DNA from: Antarcticimicrobium sediminis
GTDB taxonomy: Bacteria > Pseudomonadota > Alphaproteobacteria > Rhodobacterales > Rhodobacteraceae
Assembly (NCBI RefSeq): GCF_004348975.1
Contig: NZ_SMFP01000007.1
Coordinates: 180,401 to 244,400, forward strand
DNA length: 64,000 nucleotides
Direction of reading: 5' to 3'
Part shown: positions 45,396 to 52,318 of the stretch, piece by piece
Layout: each line of letters starts with the position of its first letter
How positions within the stretch are numbered: position 1 is the stretch's first letter
Made by a program: the position numbers and the translations under genes
The notes under the pieces: generated by a model
The model's database searches: none
The model's input: only the letters and a program-made list of their open reading frames with translations
Told to the model about the DNA's origin: nothing

Positions 45396-46477
45396 AAGAC
45401 ACACCGTTCGTGAAACAACAGCCCCGCCTCGATGCGCGACTCAAGAAGATAGTCTTCGGGATTTGCGCAAAACAGCGGCGCGTACAGATGCGCGCCAAGG
45501 CTGCGGATCATATGGATCTGATCCGACAGCGGTGGATGTACATTCCAGCGCAGGAACTCCCCACCCTGAGCAGCGATCACCCGAGCATGGGCCGTCATGT
45601 GTCCGGTGAAAACGACCATCGCATCTTGCCCCAGCCGCCCCGCATCGCGCCACGTCTGCACCATCTGCCACGCCATACCGGCATCGGCATTCGGGGTGTC
45701 GCACACGAGAAACCGCGCGCTCGGATCAAAGCTGCGCCCCAGCAGCGGCGCCAGTTGGGAGGCAGAGCTGTTCAGTGTCCCGCTTTGCAAGGCACGGGAA
45801 ATGGCCAGCTGGCAGGTGTCATCAAGCGAGACCTCGCCATGGCGCAACAGATGCAGCGCCAATTCGCCGGCGCGACCGGAGGGCGGCACCGGAAACAGGA
45901 TCTGGCGCCCCTCGTTTTGCGCCAGCATCCGGTCCAACCCCGCCCGGCGCTGTGTCTGTGGCACGTCATCCAGATGATAGGACGCATCAATCAGCGCCGT
46001 TCGCGCCGGCGGCGGCGCATCAAAGGCGAACCAGTCGCTTTCCTCGGACCAGTCGCCGGAAAAGAACAGCCCGTCGCCCAGATCGAAATGGAACCAGACC
46101 CCGCCCAGCGCATGGCCATTGCGGCCCGTGGTGACCGTCACGCCATCAATCACGCTCTGGCCGGTTTCGGACAGATATTCGACCTTGGCACCGGGCGGCA
46201 ATTCGCGCGCTGTCTGTGCCGTGCAATGGATCGGAAGACCGGCGGAAACCGCATGCGCCACGCCGCCGATGTGGTCGATATGATCATGCGAGACAAAAAC
46301 CCGATCCGCACCGTCCAGCCAGTGCCGCTTGAACGGCGAGGTCGCCTCTGGCCCGACACCGACATCAAGCACCCAAAGCGCCCGCCCCGTCCAAAGGCGG
46401 ATGCAAGCGGGCCCCTTTTCCCCAAGACCGGACAAGACCTCGACCCAGGCGGTCGTTACGTCGATGTTATCACGCAT
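45392..46477 (-). CDS. Cytoplasmic MBL-fold metallo-hydrolase
   Basis: 361 residues, no export signal. The canonical dinuclear metal motif is intact (VFVSHDHIDHIGGVAHA), with further ligands around RNGHALGGVWFHFD and FFSGDWSEESDW. The long C-terminal part (LFPVPPSGRAGELALHLLRH, VVFTGHMTAHARVIAA) looks like a beta-CASP-type insertion, suggesting a phosphodiester or nucleic-acid-like substrate. It overlaps the transporter ATPase gene by 8 bp and the histidine phosphatase gene by 4 bp, so it belongs to the importer operon. Confidence 0.88.
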   Translation of the reverse strand: MRDNIDVTTAWVEVLSGLGEKGPACIRLWTGRALWVLDVGVGPEATSPFKRHWLDGADRVFVSHDHIDHIGGVAHAVSAGLPIHCTAQTARELPPGAKVEYLSETGQSVIDGVTVTTGRNGHALGGVWFHFDLGDGLFFSGDWSEESDWFAFDAPPPARTALIDASYHLDDVPQTQRRAGLDRMLAQNEGRQILFPVPPSGRAGELALHLLRHGEVSLDDTCQLAISRALQSGTLNSSASQLAPLLGRSFDPSARFLVCDTPNADAGMAWQMVQTWRDAGRLGQDAMVVFTGHMTAHARVIAAQGGEFLRWNVHPPLSDQIHMIRSLGAHLYAPLFCANPEDYLLESRIEAGLLFHERCVL

Positions 46478-47546
46478 GGGCCAAACTCTTTGCCATCACA
46501 ACCGCAGCCCCGGGATCCCGGAACGCCCAGAGGTCATTCAATTTGACGCCAAGCGTCTCTCCGATGGCGGCCCGTTGGCTGGCAAAGGCGACAAGTGTTT
46601 CGCCCGCCGCATCCAGGGTCAGCCGAAAGCGGCCACCAAGATAGGTACATGACAGCACGCGTGCGCGGATCGGGGCGTCGTTACACAGCGTGATCGACTC
46701 GGGGCGGATGCAGACATGGCTCGGCTCGGTCGTTGCGCTGCGCGACAGAACCTCTTGCCCAAAGACATTCACCACCAGACGGTTTTCCCGGGTCTGTCCC
46801 GTTATCCCGGCTGACACCACCGCCCCATCCCCGACGAAGCCCGCGACGAAACAATCCACCGGTTCGCGATACAGCACTTCGGGCGCGGCGAATTGCCGGA
46901 TCTTGCCCGCCTCCATCACCGCCACCCGATCGGCAAGCGCCAAAGCCTCGCCCTGATCGTGGGTGACATACAGCATCGTCGCCTTGGTACGGCGGTGAAA
47001 CAGGGAAAACACCTCGTGCATCGAGGCGCGCAGGGCGAGATCCAGATTGGCCAGGGGTTCGTCCAGCAGAACGGCGCGCGGGTCAAACACCAAACAGCGT
47101 GCAAGGGCGACGCGCTGGCGTTGTCCCCCCGAAAGCTGCGACGGCATGCGATTGGCAAAGGCGCTCAGCCCCGTCAGGGCCAGCGCCTCGGCGACGCGCG
47201 CCTCGCGCTCGGGACGCGGCACCCGCCGCACCTCTAGCGGATAGGCCACATTGGCATGGACGCTCTTGTGCGGCCAAAGCGCATAGGACTGGAACACGAT
47301 CCCGACTCCACGCTCTTCCGGGGGCACGAAATGACCATCACCCGCCACCTTGTCCCCGCCCAGATGGATGGTTCCCGAACTGGGGTGTTCAAATCCGGCG
47401 GTCAGTCGCAACAGCGTTGTCTTGCCACAGCCCGACGGCCCAAGCAGCGCCACGAATTCGCCGGATGCGATCTGGGCGTTGATTTCATGCAGCGCGGGCA
47501 CACCGTCGAACTTTTTGGACAAATTGGAAAAATTCAGCTCTGCCAT
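46470..47546 (-). CDS. ABC transporter ATP-binding protein (FbpC/PotA/PhnT type)
   Basis: 358 residues from the ATG at 47546 (MAELNFSNLSKKFDGV), with AGGGGG upstream; the open frame to 47711 lies inside the permease gene and is not used. Walker A GPSGCGKTTLLRL, signature QLSGGQRQRVALARC, Walker B VLLDEPLANLDL, H-loop YVTHDQGEALALADR. The C-terminal ~110 residues form a TOBE-type domain (VCIRPESITLCNDAP, LGGRFRLTLD). It energises the fused permease encoded just upstream, overlapping it by 13 bp. Confidence 0.95.
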   Translation of the reverse strand: MAELNFSNLSKKFDGVPALHEINAQIASGEFVALLGPSGCGKTTLLRLTAGFEHPSSGTIHLGGDKVAGDGHFVPPEERGVGIVFQSYALWPHKSVHANVAYPLEVRRVPRPEREARVAEALALTGLSAFANRMPSQLSGGQRQRVALARCLVFDPRAVLLDEPLANLDLALRASMHEVFSLFHRRTKATMLYVTHDQGEALALADRVAVMEAGKIRQFAAPEVLYREPVDCFVAGFVGDGAVVSAGITGQTRENRLVVNVFGQEVLSRSATTEPSHVCIRPESITLCNDAPIRARVLSCTYLGGRFRLTLDAAGETLVAFASQRAAIGETLGVKLNDLWAFRDPGAAVVMAKSLAHA

Positions 47547-49240
47547 GGGATGACCCCCTTTGGAAATCTGTTGGCACCGGCCTGAACCAGCCCCATCAGA
47601 AAGATGATGAGAAGCACGATCGACATCGCCAAGGCCGAGGCCATAATCGTTTCGCCACTGTCTTCGAGATTGTAGATGACCACGCCCAACGTTTCGGTCC
47701 CCGAGGACCATAGCAGCGCCGAAACGGTCAGTTCGTTCACTGCGGTCAGGAAAACAAGGATCGCACCGGCGGCGGCCGAGGGCGCGGCAAGCGGCAGAAC
47801 GATATCGCGCAACCGCCGACCCAGATGCGCCCCCACGCTTGCGGCGGCTTCCTCCATCGCCGGATCAAGCTGGGCAATGCTGGCCTGAATCGGGCGCAGC
47901 ATCACGACGAAGAACCGCGCAAGATAGGCCATCAGGATGATCCAGATCGTGCCATAAAGCGTGAGATCGGTGAACGGCAGGTTCAGGAATGTCAGGATAC
48001 AGGCGATCGAAAGCACAACCCCCGGCAAGGCATAGGGCAGGTCGATCAGGGCATCCAGAATACGGCTCAGACGGTTGGATCGCCGCTCCATCAGCCACGC
48101 CAAGGGCAGGCTGATCGCCAGCAAGATCGCCGCCGCCGAGGTCGCAAGCATCAGGGAATTGCCATAGGCCCGCCGCGTCACCGGTTGCGTGAACAGCACC
48201 TCTTTCCACGCCTCAAGCGTGGCGTTTGCAAAGGTCAACGGAACGCCATAGGCCGGGATCAGCGAGGTTGCCAAAAGCGCCAGCAATGGCAAGGCGAGGA
48301 TCACGAAGATAAAGGCCCAGAGGCCGATTTCGACCGGCCGCCGTGCCGCCCCAAGGGTCAGCGCAAGGGGGTTTCCCGAAAGACCGACAAGGCCGAAGCC
48401 ACGGCGCGACAGAACCGCCCGGCTGAACAACACGCCGATGATCGCGACCGCGCCGATCAACAGCGCAAGAACGGCGACCTCGGGCAGAACAGCGGGGCCC
48501 ATGCCGACAAGCCGCTGGTAAATCAGCGTCGGCAGGGTCGCATAGCCCGCAGGAATACCCAGCATCGCAGGGATGCCGAAATTCCCCAAGGCGGTGACAA
48601 ACGCCATTGCGCCGCCCGCAATCAGGGAGGGCATCGACAGCGGCAAAACGGTTTGCATCCAGACGCGAAACGACCCCGCACCGGACATGCGTGCCGCCTC
48701 GACCAGATCAGCAGGAATCATCCGCAGCCCGGCGCGCAGGGTCAGGAACACCAGAGAGGCGTGTTGGATCCCCAGCAACAGAATGATGCCGCCGGGAGAG
48801 TGCAGCGGTTGCGGGCTGCCCAATGGCGGGGCGATCCCCAGCAGTTTGAGCAGGGTCGAGGACGGCCCGGCCATCTGCATCCACGCCAGCGCCGTGATCT
48901 GCGGCGGGATCATCATCGGGACCATCAGGCAAAAGACCAAGGCACCCTTGCCGCGAATATCCGTCAGCGCCACGAGATAGGCAAAGGCGGCGCCAATCAG
49001 CACCGACAATAACGTGCCGCCGCCGGCGGTGATCAGCGAATGCAGCAGCGCGGTCCCGGTCGAGGGGCGTGTCAGCACGGTCGTCAGATGGTCGGTGGTA
49101 AAGCCGTCACCGCCCGTGACCCCCTCAAGCAGCAAGCGCACCACCGGACCCAGCGCGATCAGCGCCACCGGCAGCAATAGAAACGGCAGCAGCCGGTCCA
49201 GAGACCGGCCACCACCACGCGCAGGCGTGGACGCGTTCAT
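47534..49240 (-). CDS. Fused double ABC permease (FbpB/ThiP/AfuB type)
   Basis: 568 residues with about twelve membrane helices in two homologous halves. Coupling loops: half 1 LVEAARMSGAGSFRVWMQTV, half 2 MEEAAASVGAHLGRRLRDIV. Such single-chain double permeases serve ferric iron, thiamine, hexose-phosphate (AfuB) and 2-aminoethylphosphonate importers. The start overlaps the binding-protein stop (ATGA at 49237-49240). Confidence 0.94.
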   Translation of the reverse strand: MNASTPARGGGRSLDRLLPFLLLPVALIALGPVVRLLLEGVTGGDGFTTDHLTTVLTRPSTGTALLHSLITAGGGTLLSVLIGAAFAYLVALTDIRGKGALVFCLMVPMMIPPQITALAWMQMAGPSSTLLKLLGIAPPLGSPQPLHSPGGIILLLGIQHASLVFLTLRAGLRMIPADLVEAARMSGAGSFRVWMQTVLPLSMPSLIAGGAMAFVTALGNFGIPAMLGIPAGYATLPTLIYQRLVGMGPAVLPEVAVLALLIGAVAIIGVLFSRAVLSRRGFGLVGLSGNPLALTLGAARRPVEIGLWAFIFVILALPLLALLATSLIPAYGVPLTFANATLEAWKEVLFTQPVTRRAYGNSLMLATSAAAILLAISLPLAWLMERRSNRLSRILDALIDLPYALPGVVLSIACILTFLNLPFTDLTLYGTIWIILMAYLARFFVVMLRPIQASIAQLDPAMEEAAASVGAHLGRRLRDIVLPLAAPSAAAGAILVFLTAVNELTVSALLWSSGTETLGVVIYNLEDSGETIMASALAMSIVLLIIFLMGLVQAGANRFPKGVIPWQS

Positions 49241-50208
49241 TTGGCGTTAAACACCTTCGCAAAGCGTTCCTTGTTCGCGGTCGCATCGGCCAGCGCCTTG
49301 GCCGGATCAAACGCCATCAGGGTGATGTCACCGCGTGCGGGGAAGCCTTCGGGGCTGTCCATGCCGTTGCGGGCCGGAATATAGCCCATGTCAACGACCA
49401 GACCCTGCCCGGCTTCGCTCAACAGGAAATCGACGAATTTCTCGGCCGCATCCATGTGCTTGGTGCCGGCCATGATGGCGACCGGTTCGGTCACATAGGA
49501 CACGCCCTCTTCAGGAATGACGAACTCGACCGGGGAGCCGTTTGCCTTGGCCCGGATCGCCAGAAAGTCGACCAGAACACCATAGGGTTTCTCACCGGCG
49601 GCAACCGCCTTGAAGGTGCCGCCATTGCCACCCTCGGCGCGGGTGTTGTTGGCGGCCAGCGCCTCGTAATAGTCCCAGCCAAGGCCCGGAGTGCCCGTCA
49701 GCGTCGCCAGATGGATCAGCGCGGCGCCGGAATACAGCGGCGAGGGCATCGCAACCAGATTCGCCATCTCCGGTTTCGCCAGATCCGCCCAAGAGGTCGG
49801 CACCGTGTCTGCGCCGGTGTTATAGACGATACCGGTCGTGATCAGCTTGGTGGAGTGATAATAGCCATCCGCACTGTAGAGCGAGGCATCATAGGCCGCA
49901 TCTTCGGGGGACTGATAGGCGGCCAGTTTGTCGGCTTGCGCCAAGCCTTCCAATGTCACCATGTCGGCGATCAGCAAGACGTCCGCCTGCGGTTGGCCGG
50001 CCTCGATCTCGGCCGCGACACGCGCCATCAGCTTGGTTGTGCCATCGCGGACCCACTCGATCGTGATATCGGGGTTGGCCGCCTCAAACGCATCGACCGT
50101 CTGCTGCGCATCGGCGTTGGGTTGCGAGGTGTACAAGGTCAGGGTTTCGGCACTGGCCAAGGTCGGAAGCGCCAGCGCAAGGGTGGCAGCCAAAAGGGAA
50201 CGGGACAT
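49237..50208 (-). CDS. Periplasmic binding protein, AfuA/FbpA/PhnS-like (SBP family 1/6)
   Basis: 323 residues with a signal peptide (MSRSLLAATLALALPTLASA) and an AGGAGA site. It begins LTLYTSQPNADAQQTVDAFE, typical of the iron/phosphonate/hexose-phosphate binding cluster, and continues with VLLIADMVTLEGLAQAD and AMPSPLYSGAALIHLATL. The adjacent tyrosines that bind iron in FbpA are not seen in the expected region, which argues against ferric iron. Operon partners (three hydrolases, two of them phosphatase families) suggest a phosphorylated or phosphonate-like ligand; this is inference. Confidence 0.88.
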   Translation of the reverse strand: MSRSLLAATLALALPTLASAETLTLYTSQPNADAQQTVDAFEAANPDITIEWVRDGTTKLMARVAAEIEAGQPQADVLLIADMVTLEGLAQADKLAAYQSPEDAAYDASLYSADGYYHSTKLITTGIVYNTGADTVPTSWADLAKPEMANLVAMPSPLYSGAALIHLATLTGTPGLGWDYYEALAANNTRAEGGNGGTFKAVAAGEKPYGVLVDFLAIRAKANGSPVEFVIPEEGVSYVTEPVAIMAGTKHMDAAEKFVDFLLSEAGQGLVVDMGYIPARNGMDSPEGFPARGDITLMAFDPAKALADATANKERFAKVFNAK

Positions 50209-50230
50209 CAGAGTCTCCTGATACGTTTGG

Positions 50231-50242
50231 TTTCGTTCGAAA
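50231..50242. promoter_or_regulatory. Putative DeoR operator O1 (TTTCGTTCGAAA)
   Basis: TTTCG-TT-CGAAA dyad 22 bp upstream of the binding-protein start. Its 10-bp core TTCGTTCGAA recurs as the reverse complement at 50387-50396. The placement fits repression of the importer operon by the divergent DeoR-family protein. Confidence 0.6.
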
Positions 50243-50367
50243 GAAAACAGAGGGGAATCGCCTCTTTCGCCGACTACCTAGTCGCGGCACATTACAGTTC
50301 CGTGACACTCTATAAATTATATGATTTTCCCAATTATCATTGCGCCATCCCTAGGCCTTTCATATCC

Positions 50368-50379
50368 TTTCCTTGGAAA
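50368..50379. promoter_or_regulatory. Putative DeoR operator O2 (TTTCCTTGGAAA)
   Basis: TTTCC-TT-GGAAA dyad matching O1 at 10 of 12 positions. Its centre is 18 bp from the centre of O3 and it lies just before the regulator start. An AT-rich patch at 50310-50322 upstream may hold the -10 region. Confidence 0.45.
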
Positions 50380-50386
50380 TAGAGGC

Positions 50387-50396
50387 TTCGAACGAA
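50387..50396. promoter_or_regulatory. Putative DeoR operator O3 (TTCGAACGAA)
   Basis: Exact inverse copy of the O1 core, ending one base before the regulator ATG at 50398. Binding here would block ribosome access or elongation as well as transcription, consistent with autoregulation. No good Shine-Dalgarno is visible; GAGG is 12 bases from the ATG and next to this site. Confidence 0.55.
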
Positions 50397-50397
50397 T

Positions 50398-51165
50398 ATG
50401 CCCCCTTCAGAAACGGCGCGTCGGCGAGACCGCATTGTCAACCTGCTGTCCAGCTATGGCGAGCTGTCCAGCGCGGCCTTGTCGGACATGCTGGACGTCA
50501 CGGTCCAGACCCTGCGCGCAGATCTGCGCGCCCTGGATGAGGCGCGCATTGTGCGGCGTCGCCATGGCGGTGTCACACTGGCGACGGCAAGCGAGAACAT
50601 AGATTACCAACCCCGCGCGACCGCCTCTCGCGACGAAAAAGCGCGGATCGGCGCGGCGATGGCCGACATCATACCGAACGGCGCCACAGTGGCGTTGGGG
50701 ACCGGCACAACGGTCGAAGCTGTCGCGCGGGCGCTTGTCGGCCACGTGGGTTTGACCGTCGCCACCAACAACATTCATGTGGTGATGGCGCTGAGAATGG
50801 CCCAAGACATCACGATCCTGCTTGCGGGCGGAAAAGTGCGCCTGCGCGACATGGATTTCATTGGCGCGGAAAGCTTGGCGTTTTTTGATGGGCTGCAGTT
50901 TGACCACGCCATTTTTTCCGTTGGCGGTGTGTCGGAAACCGGCGATCTGCTTGATTTCAACCTTGATGAAATTCGTGCCCGTCAGGCGATTTCAGACTGC
51001 GCACAAGAGTGCACTCTCGTCATCGATCATGCAAAATTCGGGCGCAAGGCCCCGCACCGTTGGGGTCGGCTCGAGTCACTGGATCGGGTGATTTGCGGCG
51101 GGACCCTGCCCGAAGCCCTGCTGCAGGCCACACAAGGATCGACCTGCGACATTCGCCAAGTATAA
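50398..51165 (+). CDS. DeoR/GlpR-family transcriptional regulator
   Basis: 255 residues. The N-terminal DeoR helix-turn-helix is LLSSYGELSSAALSDMLDVT, then VQTLRADLRALDEARIVRR. The C-terminal sensor domain has the phosphosugar-isomerase-like motifs VALGTGTTVEAVARAL, TVATNNIHVVMAL, FIGAESLAFFDGLQFDHAIF and DHAKFGRK. DeoR proteins usually sense phosphorylated sugars or related phosphates, which fits the phosphatase-containing operon that diverges from it across 189 bp. Confidence 0.95.
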   Translation: MPPSETARRRDRIVNLLSSYGELSSAALSDMLDVTVQTLRADLRALDEARIVRRRHGGVTLATASENIDYQPRATASRDEKARIGAAMADIIPNGATVALGTGTTVEAVARALVGHVGLTVATNNIHVVMALRMAQDITILLAGGKVRLRDMDFIGAESLAFFDGLQFDHAIFSVGGVSETGDLLDFNLDEIRARQAISDCAQECTLVIDHAKFGRKAPHRWGRLESLDRVICGGTLPEALLQATQGSTCDIRQV

Positions 51166-51187
51166 GGCGCGCTCCAAGCCGACGCCG

Positions 51188-52318
51188 TTATCCCGAAACG
51201 CTCATCGAACGGCGAAACAGAAACAGGCTTGCGGCGAAGAAACTTAACCCGAGGCCAGCCATCAGCGACAATTCGATCCAGACCGCACCGGGCCCCGCCC
51301 CGCGAAATACGACCGCTTTGGCGAAGGCCAGAAAATGCCGCGACGGCAAGGCCATCGTCATCCGTTGCACAAGGTCTGGCTGGCTTTCGATCGCCCCCAT
51401 ACCACCCGAGAGCATGATGATCGGGATGATGACCATGATCACCAGCAGCGCAAACTGCGCCATGCTGCGCGCCATCGTGCCCAGAAACATCCCGATCGCG
51501 GCGGCGGCGGCCAGATAGACCGCGGTTCCCGCAAGGAGCAGGGGCACCGAACCCGCCACCGGCACCTGCAACACCTGCTGCACGACGAAAAGCAACGAAA
51601 GCGTGAACGCCGCCAGCACCACGACGACATTGGCCAGCACCTTGGACACCGCGATCTCGAACGGGGTCAGCGGCATCACCATAAGATGCTCGATGGTGCC
51701 CTGTTCGCGTTCGCGCAGCATCGCCGCCCCGGTCAGCGCAATGGTCAGCAGCGAAAGCTGGTTCAGCAGCGACGACACCGCCTTGAACCAGACCGGGTTG
51801 CCATTGGGGTTGAAGGCGCGGCGCAGTTCCAGCCGCAACGCAGCCTCGGGCGCATCCGGACTGCCTGAAAGAAAGGCGCGCGTTTCAGTGGTCAGGATAT
51901 TGGTGATGTAATCCGTGCCAAGCTGCGCCTGACTGACCGCCGTGGCGTCGACTTCAAGCTGGGCGGCTGGCATCAGGCCAGCGATCACATCGGCCTCGAA
52001 CCCGGGCGGGAAGCTGAGCACGAACATGATTTCCCCGGCATCCATTCTCAGTGCCACCTGATCGGGCGTAACCAGCACCGGCGGCTGGAACCATGGCGGC
52101 CCGAGCGCATCGGTGAGTTGCCGCGTCAAGGCAGAGCTGTCTTCGTCCAGAACGGCAATGGCGGCGTTATAAACCGTGTCACCGGCACCGCTGGCCTCGA
52201 GCATGACAGCGACGACAAAGGACCACATGATCAGGATCACCATCACCGGATCGCCCAGCACGCTTTTCAGCTCTTTTCCCATGAGCCAGAAGATATTTGT
52301 CAGCCGCTGCATGATCAC
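51188..52318 (-). CDS. ABC-2 type permease (YhhJ-like)
   Basis: 376 residues. The N-terminal anchor is MQRLTNIFWLMGKELKSVLG, then a large extracytoplasmic domain (about 50-170), then five membrane helices with the ABC-2 signature region LRSREQGTIE-like (MLREREQGTIEHLMVMPLTP). It overlaps the RbbA-type gene by 4 bp. With the HlyD adaptor and RbbA-type protein it should form an export pump like E. coli YhiI-RbbA-YhhJ. Confidence 0.93.
   Translation of the reverse strand: MIMQRLTNIFWLMGKELKSVLGDPVMVILIMWSFVVAVMLEASGAGDTVYNAAIAVLDEDSSALTRQLTDALGPPWFQPPVLVTPDQVALRMDAGEIMFVLSFPPGFEADVIAGLMPAAQLEVDATAVSQAQLGTDYITNILTTETRAFLSGSPDAPEAALRLELRRAFNPNGNPVWFKAVSSLLNQLSLLTIALTGAAMLREREQGTIEHLMVMPLTPFEIAVSKVLANVVVVLAAFTLSLLFVVQQVLQVPVAGSVPLLLAGTAVYLAAAAAIGMFLGTMARSMAQFALLVIMVIIPIIMLSGGMGAIESQPDLVQRMTMALPSRHFLAFAKAVVFRGAGPGAVWIELSLMAGLGLSFFAASLFLFRRSMSVSG

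Noticed and set aside
49237..50208. Assigning the importer to ferric iron uptake
   Set aside because: The overall family fits, but the adjacent iron-binding tyrosines are not seen and the linked hydrolases and DeoR regulator fit a phosphorylated ligand better; left open.
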